NCBI GenBank assembly: GCA_903813345.2
Contig: CAIIXF020000001.1
Location: forward strand, 16,079,915 to 16,143,914
DNA: 64,000 nucleotides
Direction: 5' to 3'
Origin: Owenia fusiformis
Taxonomy: Eukaryota > Annelida > Polychaeta > Sabellida > Oweniidae
Shown here: positions 1 to 13,574 of the stretch, one piece after another
Numbering within the stretch: position 1 is the first letter of the stretch
How the letters are laid out: each line of letters opens with the position of its first letter
Program-made: the position numbers and the translations under genes
The notes under the pieces: model-generated
Seen by the model: only the letters and a program-made list of their open reading frames with translations
What the model was told of the DNA's origin: nothing
Database searches by the model: none

Positions 1-1668
1 AAATCTTCACACATCATTTTTGAGATGTTCGATAAAGAGAAGATCAGTGAGAATTTCAAAGTAATTTCCATGGCTTTTGCCAATTATTGATAAAATATGT
101 AATATTTACACATAATGATAGGACACATTGTTCAAAATTAACTTATTTCAACACCTCCAAAATTTTCTCTTTTTAACTTTTTATTGAAAGTACAGAACAA
201 CGTGAATGTAATAAAAAACATTTAAAACGAACTGAATGACACATATCTCCTCTGGGTATACAAATATACAGTAATGTATTGTCTACCTTCTAATTATCAC
301 TGTTTATAATTACACCTAACATTTTGCTGAGCAACTCAACCAGGAATACAGCCGATAATAAAAGTGAAATCACACTTTTGCAAAGGATACTGGGCAACTA
401 CACATTACAACTTTATTTCAAATGATTGCAATATAAAATCACAACATAGTTATGATGATAAACTGAGCCTTCTTTCCCTTTATTTTGAAACACCATAGAA
501 ATGTCAAGATGAAAGATGATAGAACTTTAAGCCAGTACCATTTATCTGAACACTGAAGCAACATAAAAAATATTCTATCTGCAAATTATAGATGTCATCC
601 TAGTACTCATTAAAAGGTACAGAGCCTGACCAAGAATAATACATCAGGAATATTTATTTCGTTTGGCCTGCTACTCCCACCCCCCCCCCCCATCCCAGGA
701 CAAGTCGAGGTTAAAAATAAATAAAATAATGAACATTTTAGGAGACTCAGTGTTCTACTTAAACATAATGTGCAAGTACCGGGTATGTCTAGTAAAACAT
801 ACACAGGCGGAGAGCATTATACAGAAAGCAAGGGATTATCATGCAAAATGTCACCACTTGTCATTTGTTTCAAAAAAATGTTGGGTCGTAATTTTGAAAT
901 TTTGGGTCAAAATCTGAAAATGTAGGCCCAATTTCTTAAAACTGGCTCAAAATTAAAAAATAATGCCTACTTATGCCAGTTTGTTACCTTAATTGCCTTA
1001 TTTATATGGGGAAAACTACAATCTTTTTGAGCCTCAATTTTATTTTTGCGGGGGGGGCAACCCAGTTCCCCTTATGTTAAACATATGATAGGAATAAAAA
1101 ACAAAGTATAAGTAAAGGGAAATTAATGGCATAGGTACCTGCTGGGGGCAATTATCCATATACTCAACATATGGGTGTTCCACTCATTTACTGAGACAAC
1201 AGATGCAAGAATATGAGACAACAAATGCAAGAATACCAGTTTCTACTCAAAGTTCAAATCAATTAATGTCTGCAACCAGGGCTGAATTTCTTCAAGCAAA
1301 TAAAAGTAAAGAGCATATTTGCTTAGTTTCTTTATAGTTGCATTTGTGAAGCCTAAATGAGATTCTTGAAGTCTCGCTTGAAGACCTCATTACGTAATGT
1401 CAGAGCATGTCAGAGCATTTTACCATCATAGCGTAAAAGGTACATGAGTGCCTGCTAAATGTGTGCATGTTACTAAGCGATGACATCAGTGGAAATTACC
1501 ATATCAAAATGAATGAGTGAAAACAGAGCTCTCTTTTAAGAAGTTGAACAAATGCAAAGAATACTAGTCTTCCTAACCTCTGACTATTACAGATGATTTT
1601 ACAGTTTCAAGTACCCTGATCGCAGCTAGAGCCTTGCTATAAACAAATTACATCAGAGGAAATGACGA
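1..1668. other. AT-rich non-coding DNA
   Basis: No supportable gene. A poly-C run at 680 and poly-G at 1050 mark decayed hAT-like fragments; CATGCAAAATGTCACCACTTG at 840 is the left end of a TGTCACCAC copy. Confidence 0.5.
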
Positions 1669-1670
1669 TA

Positions 1671-2295
1671 CAGGGTGTCCCGAAAGTATGGGGCCCCCCT
1701 AGGCAGACATATACCATCATATATCATTTTAAGCTAATCCAAAGTTACATTGATTTGCCAAATATCATGGTTCAACTCTCAAATGTGGAAAAATTACAGG
1801 CATTTCAAAATTTAGTGTTGGCCAAAATTTAGTTCAATTTTACACCAAATCACTAGTCAACATGTCCTCCCGGGCCATATTTACAGCAGCAATTCTTTTC
1901 GGGTACGATGGATATTGAGCTGGAAAAAGAGAACGGTGAGGGTAGGTACTCCAAAAAACTCTTCTAAAGTGCCTTAAAAGTTTTTAAGAGGATTACAAAA
2001 TACCACACCCCTATTTGAAGGGCTTTTAAGGTCATATCTGAAAAGAATTGCTGCTGTTAACATAGACAAGGGAGCTAGCCACATTGACTAGTAATGTGGC
2101 ATAGAACTGAACTTTATTTTGGAAAAATGCTAAATTTTAAAATGACTGAAATTTTTTCCCATTTGAGAGTTGAATCATGATATTTGACAAATCAATGTAA
2201 CTTTGGATAAGCTTTAAAATGATATATGACACATAATATGAAGACACTGGTATATGTCTGCCTAGGGGAGGGACCCATACTTTCTGGACACCCTG
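1671..2295. mobile_element. Mariner-type foldback MITE, TA-flanked
   Basis: Starts CAGGGTGTCC and ends GGACACCCTG between TA dinucleotides (1669-1670 and 2296-2297). The inverted arms run about 260 bp each, sharing for example CCTAGGCAGACATATACC and AACAGCAGCAATTCTTTTC. No transposase. Confidence 0.9.
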
Positions 2296-2974
2296 TATAC
2301 AGGAAATTGTCCTTCTGGCAATGATGACAAGACCTGGCTGCAAATTTTCATGCTATTAATAACCCTGACATAGACCATCCTCATTCAGAATCCTTAGATT
2401 TCAAATAAGGTGTCAGTTTAATGGTCATCTGATAATAAGTAGGTGCAAAAAGAAAGCCTCAGACACAATACACACTACTTACAATTATCACGTAAATGTC
2501 AACTTTAATTCAATTCCCACCTCATCATACAATTCTGCATTTTTGTCATTTCATTCAATACGAAATCTAATCACAAATTGACCAGTGGAGCAATAGATAT
2601 AATTATTAATATCCTACTTTAGCTACTTTTTATCAAATGGATAAAATGGATTAATTAGTAAGATTATATATATCCGAAAGGGGATCTATATATATCTCTA
2701 AATTGTCAAATTGAACAGATAAAATTGATTGATACATCAAACTAAAGCTAAAAATAAAACAATTACTGTTGTGCTGAATGAGTTACTTCTCAGTTAAGAG
2801 TACATCTTGTATACTGTTTGACGTAATCATTGTAATCTTTGCCACCTACGGTGTATAACATGATATTAATGTTTCATATTTTAAATTGACATAAATAATT
2901 AATCACAATAGAGGGATACAATGAGGGTACCCCTACACTCTTGACCAGGGAGTGAATTTTCGGCAAACCTGTTA

Positions 2975-3190
2975 TGAATCTACCTAGCCTATTGACAGGT
3001 GTATTTGCGAGGCATATTTTTAGTATACCTTGAGAGTTAGCAGGCATGTAGCTAGCTTTTGCCAAGACGTTCACTTTTCAAAAAATTTCACATTTAGCAA
3101 CTTTGACCCAAAATCAAAATGGTAAAAAACTGCATGATTTTGAAACAATTTTTGGCCAGCGAACCCCACAAACCCCCCCCCCCCCCCTCC
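2975..3190. repeat. Fragment of the GGCGTATACC foldback family plus a poly-C tract
   Basis: CTAGCCTATTGACAGG at about 2986 matches the left tip of the element at 14.84 kb. It is followed by a decayed hAT-like tail and a run of about 17 C at 3173. Confidence 0.5.
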
Positions 3191-4426
3191 CTTGGTTAGA
3201 GCCTAGTGAATTAGAGCAAAATGAACGGAAATGATAATATTGCCTCATCTGTCAGTCTTAAAACCATAGAACATCAAATCAGGCCCTGGAATTAATTTGT
3301 TACCCTAGATGCTTCAGACTAGAAAATTGCACTATCTATTCAAACACAGCGTTTGTTATACAGTACCCCCTTGTGCAGAATGGCATTGTTAAGGGAATTA
3401 AGGCGAGAATAAGAGACAAGAACTGCAGAAACAATTGCTATCCAAGCTCATCAAAATACATGTATCTTATGTTCCAACTGTATACATGTTACACAACTAA
3501 GTAATCAGTATACTATTCCTGTATGTAGAATTGCATGTCAATGTATCAATCAATGAATCAATTAATAAATGAATGAATGGATCAGTTAATAAACATGCAG
3601 ATAATTCAATCAATCATTCAGCATTTTTTTGTTTTCTATCTCAAGTCCTAGGATCTTAAGATGACAGTCAAAAAGGTGATGTGTATAAAAAGGGTATCAT
3701 CTGATCATGACTTGCCACATCCCGAAGATATAACATTAACTACCCTGAGTGCAGAGACTAGTTTTAAACAACCCTCTGCCTAATATACGAGTAAACTATA
3801 TTACAGTTAACAGCCCCACCGCGACTGGTGCCCGTGACAGCCCAGGTCATAACTTATTTCAAACCTAACCATGCTGACCTTTCCTTAACCAATCAGCAAG
3901 CTAGAAGGAACATGGGCGTCAACTATGGGATGATGTCAGAGGAAATGCCCATAAATAAAAATTAATCCATATTTCAACGATAAACTTTGATTGGCTCGGA
4001 GATTTCAGAGATCCAAGTCCAACAAATGCAAAGGGTAGATATATCGCATACTGCATGTGAAATCAATGTTTACTGCTTCCCATGTTTTCTATGCTGACTA
4101 ATAAACACTTGACGAGATTTTTAGTAATATAGCAGGAGTGTTCACTAATACCATTACAGGTACCTCGTTAGCTATACTCTAATGTTATATGTCTCTGCTC
4201 TAATCTTACCTAATGATCTATGGGAAACTAAACCAAAATAAGGGCATGTAATCCTACATAATAGTCTTTTTGGTAGTAGCATTGTAACAATAATAGAGCA
4301 GTCTGTAGAGTCATTCTAGTTTGCTACCTCTGCCTCTCTCACCAAAATCATTTTGTGGGGTCTGACTATTAACATGGGCGACCAACCGCCATCCATAAAA
4401 AAAACTTCAACAATATGTCACCATTT

Positions 4427-4618
4427 CTAGTGGTGACATAATAAAATACTCTAGTGGTGACATAATAAAATATTCTAGTGGTGACATAATAAAATATTCT
4501 AGTGATGACATAATAAAATATTCTAGTGGTGACATAATAAAATATTCAAGTGGTGACATAATAAAATATTCTAGTGGTGACATAATAAAATATTCTAGTG
4601 GTGACATAATAAAATATA
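4427..4618. repeat. 24-bp minisatellite, 8 units, grown from the end of a dispersed MITE
   Basis: Unit CTAGTGGTGACATAATAAAA plus TATT, with a few substitutions. The sequence just before it (AACAATATGTCACCATTTCT) is the standard 3' end of the TGTCACCAC element family, so the array seems to be an amplified element terminus. Confidence 0.92.
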
Positions 4619-5938
4619 TCATAGCAATTGGAAAAAAGAGAATGAAATGGAGGAAGTTGGGGCTAAACCAGGGTAAGCGAAGGATATACGGGAGATGAGA
4701 CAAATGGCAATGGAGTGGCATTGAGCTGAAAGGTTTCTCCTTAAGGAGACAATGGGATACAGCTGATGTGAATACTCAACCGTGGCAACAAAGTGCCCCA
4801 CCCCAGTGGGGTTCACTCTAAATAATTTGGGTAGGTATGTCCAGCACAACCAATTTTGGCTTTTGGCATCAACCATGGAAACTCAGGCCAATCTGAGAGG
4901 AAAAAAAGGGAGGAAAAAATCACTTGAAATATTTGAGAGAAAGCCCCGGAGCCCAACCCAACTTACCAATCAACAAACCAACCTACCAACTAACCAACCA
5001 ACCAAACTAGTTTATGAAAATCTAGGTATCATAGAAGGTCTGGCCTTCACCGCAAACATTGACTCATCTATTAACCTAATGTTCACAGGGGACATATTTT
5101 CAGGGTTAGTGAATAAATTTGACATGATTGTACTGTAATAATTCTTACCTCTGGGACGATTCCTATCTATAACTGCCACAATAAATCAATGGGAAAATGT
5201 TCCCGCTGATTGCACGTACTAGAGGATGACAGTTAGGAAGACAAGGTTAAATGTAAAAGGAATTACGTGTTTTTTATGTCAATTATGAAAATCCAAACCT
5301 TGCCCACGTGATAGATAAAACACATGACTTAAATATAGATATTGCTGATAAAATAATGCATTACAGTTCTATAAAATACATGTAGCCAGGATTTTGAAGA
5401 AGGAAACTGAATACCAATAGAACTTGAAGAAATCATTTTTGGCTTAGAAATTATTTTTGGCTTTTGAAAATTTGGTTCAATGTTCTTTGAGTTGAGCAAG
5501 TTTTATATTTGGAATTTCATTAAAGAGACATAGTGCACAATTAGAGTATCACCTTGATACTTTTGTACTAGTAGATGTAAAACAGGTTTATCCATCTACA
5601 GGGTGTTTAAAAAATGCAACCCACCAAACAGCTCATATCATTTTAATAAAGAGAGTATAACAAATCTTGTTTCACAAACAAACTGACTGACTGATAGACA
5701 GAGGGCTTCCCTTTATCCCTTCTGAATGATTGTCATATTTCAGTGACATTGATAATCTTAATTTAATTGACCAATTGATAAGTCTTCTCTAGCTTTACTT
5801 GATAATTGTTTAATTTATACATTGATTGGGATGTCCTCGATAATTGACCACAGAATTGATATATTCATACATTCAATCACTGAACATTTTAATTTGAGTA
5901 GACATTCAAAACTTTCTATTGACATAGGATGATCTTAA
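4619..5938. other. Non-coding, with a lone mariner-like end
   Basis: A CCAACCAACTTACC-type microsatellite lies at 4,955-5,005. TACAGGGTGTTTAAAAAATG at 5,598 is a mariner-like terminus without a visible partner. A minus-strand donor-like site at 5,151 has no convincing exon. Confidence 0.4.
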
Positions 5939-6088
5939 GAGAGATGCTGTCTGTGATGAATATGCCTAAAATACCATGTCAGCAAGGAGGGAAAAATTAG
6001 CTGAAACTGCCAAAAAAGCAAAAGAAATTGCCAAAGCAAAAGTCTTGCAACAAATGTTCCCCTATTCTCTCTCACATGGGGAGAAGGT
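5939..6088 (+). CDS. Candidate plus-strand exon rich in Lys/Ala/Glu
   Basis: After an acceptor-like ACATAG at 5,930, an ATG at 5,978 (two codons after an in-frame TAA) opens MSARREKLAETAKKAKEIAK and continues AKVLQQMFPYSLSHGEK to a weak donor GTAAAA. The alternating charged/alanine pattern predicts one long helix. No family is recognised and no partner exon was found. Confidence 0.25.
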
Positions 6089-7610
6089 AAAATCATTATA
6101 TTTATGGTAGTCAGAAACTCGATGCACTACAACTATAGAGAAATCTGAGGAAAAAGTCCTCTAATATAGAAAGGATTTATTCAAGCCAAAGACTAAGTCA
6201 AACTATTCAAACACTAAGTTACCATATCAACAAGAGAGAAAAATAGACAAGGCCTAGAAAATTGTATCAAATCAACTTTATCCAAATAACCAAACATCAT
6301 TTTCTGATTATAGAACATCTGAAAATATCTCAGATATGTCATCACATACAATTATTAAAAGATCTAAGAGTCTGCAAATCATCTCGTAATAGAAACCCAG
6401 TGACACAGAATTGAAAAGATTTCCCTAATTAGGACCCCTATCAGGAATGATAAAGTCCAAATCTTATATAAATACTGCATAACTCTGAGAGTAAAATCAA
6501 TAGGTATCAATAGTACAATATACATTATTTATTTGATTGTGAGTAACTTGGATAAAAGAGCGAGTCTGAATATTTAATCCATCATGATATACCATGGCAA
6601 TTTCTATCAGAGATCTGTCCTTTTTACGAGAAAAGATGTACCCGGAAAACATTTCATTTGTGCAATTTTCTTTTGAAATTCAATAAAAATATTGGTATAA
6701 TATTTAAAAACTTTAAAACCATATTACGAAGGAAGACTGAAAAATCCCTGCTCAAAAAAACTCATGATCATCTGGTCAACAGTCATCCCCATACTTTATT
6801 CCCTTTATGTTTTTAAAGATTTTAATAAATTCATTTTCTCAAAGGTTTGGTTTTTCTTTCAATACATGTTTGTAAATTAGACACTATTGGCAATGACATT
6901 ATGAGTTGTAAATCCCACATAACATATTTCATTGAGTGGCAGGTATATTCAAATGAATATGAGACATCACTCCATCACTTTTCAAGTGAAAACTAAAGAT
7001 ATAATAATGTAGATATAATATGAGCTGAACAAAAAATAATAATGTTGAACAATATTTCATCGATGCAACTGCAATCGATGGGTTAATACATGTAAATCCC
7101 TTATGTTCTATTATTACCAGCCATTACCCCTTTCTTAACAATTCTTCTTAATAATGGATACTTATTATCTAATTGAGAAGCTGAAAGTGAAAATCTATTA
7201 AGATATGCCACCTCACAATTATTGATCACGTAATCCTACAAATGAAACGGAGCATTATACTTTTCATGAGTCCTCATTTCATACTTAAATATATTCAGAT
7301 TGATCTTTGAGCGAAGTTCTAGATGTTGATTGGCAAGGGGTGGCAAAGGAGGGAGAGGGTAATATGGGAGATAGGGGGTGTTACACTACACAGGCATTGT
7401 GGGCCTAGGTTGTATAATCACCATGTCTGTCGCTTAGCAATCGACTCAAATTTATCACATCCTCAATGTGTGACAAATATTTAGTTTTCCAATTTACCTA
7501 AGAAGCAATCTTTTTTCTCTTTAAACTCAACAAATTGAATTTCATCAGATAATACATTGGCAATATGAGTAAAACAAAGGAAAACATTCAACAAACTACA
7601 TCCATAACAA

Positions 7611-7738
7611 GGCATTAACATGAAAAATGTCACCACCTGCCATTTGTTACAGATGCTAAACACTGAACACCGACTGCTGAATGCGAAACACCAACCACTG
7701 AACACCGTCAACAAAAAGTTGTGGTGGTGACATAAAAA
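7611..7738. mobile_element. TGTCACCAC-family MITE copy
   Basis: Opens GGCATTAACATG and AATGTCACCACCTGCCATTT, has internal degenerate ACACCAACCACTGA direct repeats, and ends GTTGTGGTGGTGACATAAAA. Ends are inverted repeats of each other over about 10 bases. Confidence 0.8.
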
Positions 7739-8063
7739 CAGAAACATGGCGCCAAAATCTGTATAAGAGTTATATAACAACCAACTAAAAAAAACATCCG
7801 GGTCCATAAAGATTTTTTGTTTAGCTGGACCAAGTGATATGGCGCTGGATATGATGTGATGCTCCCAGCGAAATCGTCACGAAATGTTCAAAAATACAAT
7901 TTTTTGAAATCTGGGATTTCTATCTTACCCATTATTTGAGTCATTTCTGGAGTGCTTTCAATTTGGAAACCACACTGTGCGCTCATTAGAGAGAATACGG
8001 TAAGAGATAAATTGTTGTTTTAAGTTGTATAATGAATGACCATTGTATAGTCATTTTACTTAC

Positions 8064-8435
8064 ATGTTATGTTCTCATCATCTGAGCTGTATCCATCGTA
8101 ATTACCTGGATCTTCATCATCCGAGTCTGATCCTATAGTTATCTTAATGGCATCTTCTATAGGGGGGTATATAGTGGGAGGGCTGCAACCTATTAGGGCG
8201 GGCGCAGCTAATAACGCAAGTGCTCCTATCCCAGGCATAGATACAGAAGAAGACAAACCAAAACCAAATCCACGCTCAATTCCATGTTTCTTTTTCTTTG
8301 ATTGATGAAAACTAAATTTGTCTAATTTTCTCATGATGGGGGACTTCAATGATTGAGTCGGGCGATATGTTGGTGCTTCTTTTACATCTCGATGATGAAT
8401 CTCCGAAAAACTACGTGACATTAAGCTATCCATGG
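8064..8435 (-). CDS. Exon of an unrecognised acidic-tailed protein
   Basis: Open from a possible acceptor (CATCTCTAG/CC) through ATGGATAGC to a strong donor (ACAT/GTAAGT). The peptide starts MDSLMSRSFSEIHHRDVKE, has a basic stretch (HQSKKKKHG), a Gly/Ala/Leu-rich patch (PGIGALALLAAPALIG) that is too short and mild to be a sure membrane span, and an acidic end (IGSDSDDEDPGNYDGY, SSDDENIT) with casein-kinase-2-like sites. The ORF also stays open upstream to an ATG at 8454, so this could be a first exon. I do not recognise it. Downstream exons at lower coordinates are not clear; one possible terminal exon lies at about 7,950-8,000. Confidence 0.45.
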
Positions 8436-8499
8436 CTAGAGATGCTAGCATCAATGCAATGTTTGAGATAAGAAGAGTAGATTTATAGAATCACAGCTA

Positions 8500-10480
8500 A
8501 TCCAATATAGCGTATTCACGAGATAAATCCATGATATGGTTGCATGACAAAGACGCACTGATTTCTACAACAACAGCAACAAAGAGTGGATGTTTACAAG
8601 GAATGATCCCTCTTCAATCATATTACATCCTATTGAAGAATCAATCAAAATTGATATACAGGTTCACAGCATAGAACACATTTCCATTGTTAAGTATCAA
8701 TTATACGCATGTATTTTAAAAATACCCTTGAGGCAATTTGTAAATAATTATTTTCCTATGCAGGCACAATGTGAATTCTAATTTGTCGTTAATGTTTTAA
8801 GTTGCAACTTAAATCAGGTTCATATAATCCATTTTGTTGTTTTTCTTGTTGTAATATATGATACGATTGATAGCTTTCTTTTAATCATGCATTTCGTATC
8901 ATAGTAAGATATCCTCATAAATGTCTCAATTAAAATACATCTCTGTTGTTTTCCTTTAGGTAAACATCTTATGTTTTGCAAAGAGAATTAAGTAAGCAAT
9001 CCTGACGAAGCAGTAATTCATTAACTAGTCACTTTTTTATCATCACTCGTTGTCAGTGTGAGTCAATAAACTATAAAACAACAAATCCTACAATTTTTAT
9101 AATTATGTTCTTCTCCAGCAGCTATTGAATGACACTAGATGATCATATATCAGGACATTGCACAAATCCCCCAGGTAAAGTCCAATCTGTGGCAATTTAT
9201 CGACTGATTCAGCCAAACAAAAGTAGCGATGATCTTGCCAATTATTTACTCCAGTGGCAGATACTATTCTGGCGTCACACTTTCTCTCAATAAAGGTTCC
9301 ACTTTCGCTGTCTTTCAGAAGTCAAACTGGCTTAGCTCACTTAAGTAATTCAATCTAACCTACCTATAATCCAATATGTCCATTTATTCTATATATTACA
9401 TGGTAGAACAACTAGAACATGCATCAGCTATAGAATGGTATACATATGCAAAATGCTTGCTTTTCAGAGCCTTTTGACCAACAAATATTTAATTCATGAA
9501 TTTTCATTAATATTCATGTATTTCTTGATTTTACAGTAGTTTCTAGAATGTTTTACATTAACATCACTAAGGTGTTACGTGAGTCAGATAGTTTCTTATT
9601 TTGGGTTTGCGGATTTCAATTAGCATTAAGGTGTCTCAAAAAAATGTACCCAAAAGTATATCAACAGCATAGACAAACCAATCAATATTTTCAGATATTT
9701 TTTGCATGGTCTTGTAGATAAAAGATGAAAGTTTTTTCCCATATACACAATTTTTAATTCAGTTTTGCCCTTTTGATACTTTAACCCGTTACCTTTTACA
9801 CCACATATTCAATGTAACCTCATATTTCGATGACAGTCTGCATCCTTATTGTTCATCACATTTGATATTTCTGGTGGAATATTTTGATTTCTGTTTGGAC
9901 GCTGGCCTAAGTTGTTCTAGGTTTCTTAGCTTGGGTTTAGCATAAAAATGGTCCTTCAAATAGCCTCAGAGAAAAAAGTATGGGCTGTCAAATGTGGTGA
10001 ATAGGGAGGCCCTCACATTGTTTTATAGCCCCCTTATACAGAGAGGTCAGAGGTTCAAGAAACTGCATTGGTTGGGATTCTAGTGTAGCTTTTGTTGTGT
10101 GTATCAATTTGAGACCACTGTGTTTTCATTTGGATATCATTTGGTCTCCAGGCTAGCCTGCCTAACTCTGGAAGGTAACTCCTGAATCATTTGCCGATAA
10201 TTGACCTGATAATCTGTGTTTGTTCTGCCATCGTCATCCTCAAACATCTTTCTCTGTGGCTTTTTGAAGGAGTGTTTTAATGATCATTCCAAGCAAAAAG
10301 ACCGAGAACAACTTTAGGGCGTTTATTTACTTCACACATCTCAATATCTCTAAGTTGTTCTCTGCGCAGTGTTTCTTAATTCTTAACCTGTTTATCTTGT
10401 CAGTTTTAAAGATTATTTTATAATTAATGAAAATCTAAATATACTTATCTTTCAGAGGATTAACAAGAGGGAGGTATAGA
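8500..10480. other. Non-coding, possible decayed mariner copy
   Basis: AAGGTGTCTCAAAAAAATGT ACCC at 9,630 is a mariner-type tip. The 9,700-10,400 stretch has short minus-strand patches (for example AIKQCEGLPIHH) that could be transposase debris, but stops are frequent and I cannot confirm it. Confidence 0.3.
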
Positions 10481-10898
10481 TCTGTTTTAGATTTTGCTTT
10501 GGTTTGGTTCAGGAAATTGATTGCCCAAAGTTGGCACTTACAGCATGTAGATTAAAACACAACTTCAAGGGTTTTAGTTGAATAATCTGTTTTTTATTTT
10601 TTAAAAAGATAATAATTTTGAGGGTTTTAATTAAAATTATAATTTTTTTATCAGTCCAATGCACATCCTTCAAATTAGTATGTACCTCTTAAAAACTAGA
10701 CAAAAATTATAATTTCGATTAAAATCCTCAAAAGTATTATTCTAATCAAAAACCCCAAAATTATTATTTTTATTAAAAATCAAATTATTATTTTAAATAA
10801 AAAACCTTGAAGTTGTTATTTTAATCTATATTTAAGATGTAAGTACCAACATTGGACAATCAATTTCCTACTAAATCAAACCAAAATCTAAAACAGAT
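10481..10898. mobile_element. Foldback element, about 420 bp
   Basis: Left TCTGTTTTAGATTTTGCTTT...GGAAATTGATTG is inverted at the right as CAATCAATTTCC...CCAAAATCTAAAACAGA. The AT-rich centre is also palindromic (CTTCAAGG / CCTTGAAG). Confidence 0.75.
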
Positions 10899-11211
10899 GC
10901 ATATTTTAGAAAAGGTGCATCTTTACCTTTCCCTCCCTAACTTGCTGACTTGGGGGTGTATCTTATAAAGAAAGTTCATTTACCTTGTTATGGTATACCA
11001 TTGTAAGAAAGGAGATGTAATGAGAATCACTTGTGTTCAATGTGGACATTATCCGATATAATAGAGTAATTTACACATAGAATGTAGTTTCCTGAACATG
11101 CAGTACCACCATGCTGATCCTCTAAGAGTGCATTCACCATTTACAGTTTTATAATTCATTAAAAGTGTTCATGTTCAGTTACAGTAAACAGTAATCCCTA
11201 GAAGATTAAAC

Positions 11212-11380
11212 AAGGCATAAACATGCAAGATGTTACCACCTGCTATTTGTTACAGATGCTGACCACAAAACATCAACCTCTGATCACAAACTGATGAATG
11301 CCAAACACCAACCACCAAACAACAAACACCAAACAACAACCGCAAAGAGTTGGAGACTATAACAAAATGTGACATAATAA
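11212..11380. mobile_element. TGTCACCAC-family MITE copy (longer, decayed right end)
   Basis: AAGGCATAAACATGCAAGAT, CTGCTATTTGTTACAGATGC, repeated CCAAACACCAACCACC units, then GGAGACTATAACAAAATGTG. Confidence 0.75.
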
Positions 11381-11907
11381 AAATGGGGTCGGAAAAGTGT
11401 TCACATTGATAGGTATTCAAGATAGAGAGGTGTTTGGATTTATGAATTTTACTGTACATTATGTTTTGAGCACCATCAGAATGTTCTGTAACTCTGCAGA
11501 ACACATGGGGATAAAGAAACATTCAAGGAAATTGCCTGTTCTCATTGAGACAGTTATTGTATCAGAAAAGCCGTAAGAGTGATTTTTACAGATTTTTAAT
11601 CAAGAGCTGTTCCTGTATTGAGAGACCTCACATCCCCATCAGGCCATATCACATTAACTACAGAGGCATAAATAAAGTCATCTGCCACTAGAGCAGGAAA
11701 ATAATCATTGACTATAGACACGCATCATGCCCTTGTGACCCGCCTCCATATACACCTCAACTCTACAACTGAGAATGTGAATTAGATAGTAGGGGTCAGA
11801 GACAAGATGCAATTACTACCTAACTAGACAAATTAGCTTCTACTAACTACAGATGATTAATAAGATCTTAACAACCTTCAATGGAGCTTTAGCTACTCAT
11901 ATATACC

Positions 11908-12135
11908 CAGGGGTGGATCTGGGAACCAACAAGGGGGGGGGGGCAAATTTCAGGTCAGAGAAGCTTGCGGGAAAAAAAATTTGGGCCCCAAATTTGGAAA
12001 TTTTTCTTCAAAATTTGCCCTGAAATTAAGAATAAGGCCTTAAAAGGCCCAGTAATGACCAAAAAGGCCCACTTTTAGGGGCCTTAAGGCCTACCTAGTG
12101 GGCCAAAAAGTGCCCCCCTCCCAGATCCGCCAGTG
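11908..12135. mobile_element. hAT-like MITE
   Basis: Starts CAGGGGTGGATCTGGGA and ends TCCCAGATCCGCCAGTG, flanked by the direct repeat ATACC. The CAGGGG(C/T)GGATC tip is characteristic of many hAT MITEs. The interior has poly-G/poly-C and GGCCTT motifs. Confidence 0.8.
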
Positions 12136-13574
12136 ATACCAAGAGTTTAAATGTGAAATAAATGTCAGCTTTTGTCCAGACTTTTCTGATTTTCTCTGAA
12201 TGTGGAATACAGGCTAAAACAAATAATTAGCTCTGATTCAAAGAATATAGATGAAGCCATGCTCCTACAATGGTAACATACAGTAAGACTAAGTAGAAGC
12301 TGAGACAGGAATAGAAGCGTGTCTACTAGTGGTACAGTAAAAAGTCCTAGAGTCGCCTTATTGACGTAATCTCAAATAATCATGTCCACTCTAATGTATT
12401 TATTTGCGATTTGTTGTAGTCTGTTTAAACCGCTATAATGAACTAGTTAGATGTTAGCAGAGGAAAATACAAAATTATGAACCGGTATGATCTGACATAA
12501 TCTTTTTGTATTTATGAATGTCACAAATAGACTGTTTTTGAAGTGAATTCATGCAATCTTTACCAACTTTTTATCATGAAATATGAACATCAAGACACAT
12601 TATTGATGCACTTTCAGCTCCATTTTTCCTAATCTTGTAGACTCGAGTCTCTAAACTCGCACCACTGGTATATATACAGCTAATTTGTCTACCTCCAAGC
12701 CTCTGAAAGATATATCCATAGAACATCACTAAAACCTATTTGAGAAGAACACAAACCATATGCTAGAACATAAAAGATACATATACAAGAACAATCTTGA
12801 ATCAACAACCTCGTGGGTTATGTACACTGCCAGAATGGAGCCAGCCCACATAATCATACTTGAGCAAAATAGTGCCTTGAAGTGCCCTCCTTAGTGATTT
12901 TTAAATTACCTCTTCTGCACTAAGGTTCCAATACACCATTGGAAAGCTGAGAGTGTCAGCTTTAAGAATCTAACCTCCATTAAAATTGTGGCTGAATGCA
13001 AAATTAGATATTAATCCTTCCACCACCAAGGGGTAAAATTAAGAAATCAATCATGCTTTTTCAATCAAAATATATTTTGACAATCGGTTTCTATTTTCAA
13101 TCTAAATGTTCATAACAACAAAGTTTGTGGTCTCGGTAACACAATAGTATTTAATAATTATGATGTTTACACTTTGTGGTTAGGATTACATTTTCTCTTT
13201 GAAATTACCACCCAATATCCATGAAAACAATGTCAAGTTTCTTTTTTACATCATAATTTTTCATTAATTCCTCATATAAAACAGGAGAATGTACTTTAAT
13301 TGCATAAAGGATATATTTGTGTCACTCTTCATGATAAGTTGTGTGACTTTGCTTCTCTCCTTAGTTTATATGAGGGTGGAAGAGTGGTTGTATATGAACA
13401 TACTCTAAATATTCTCCAAACTTATAATTTGACATTGAATTAATTATTGTAAATCTAAAAATAATCCATTCTGGCCATAGGGGTATTTGTCATTTTGAAA
13501 TTGATTTTCATAAAATTAATAAATAACCCCTTGGGAATGAAAGGGTTAATATCTAATTTTACATTCACTAACTA

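Noticed and set aside
4407-4721. 104-codon minus-strand ORF with repeated YFIMSPLE
   Set aside because: It is the 24-bp minisatellite read in frame; 24 is a multiple of three.
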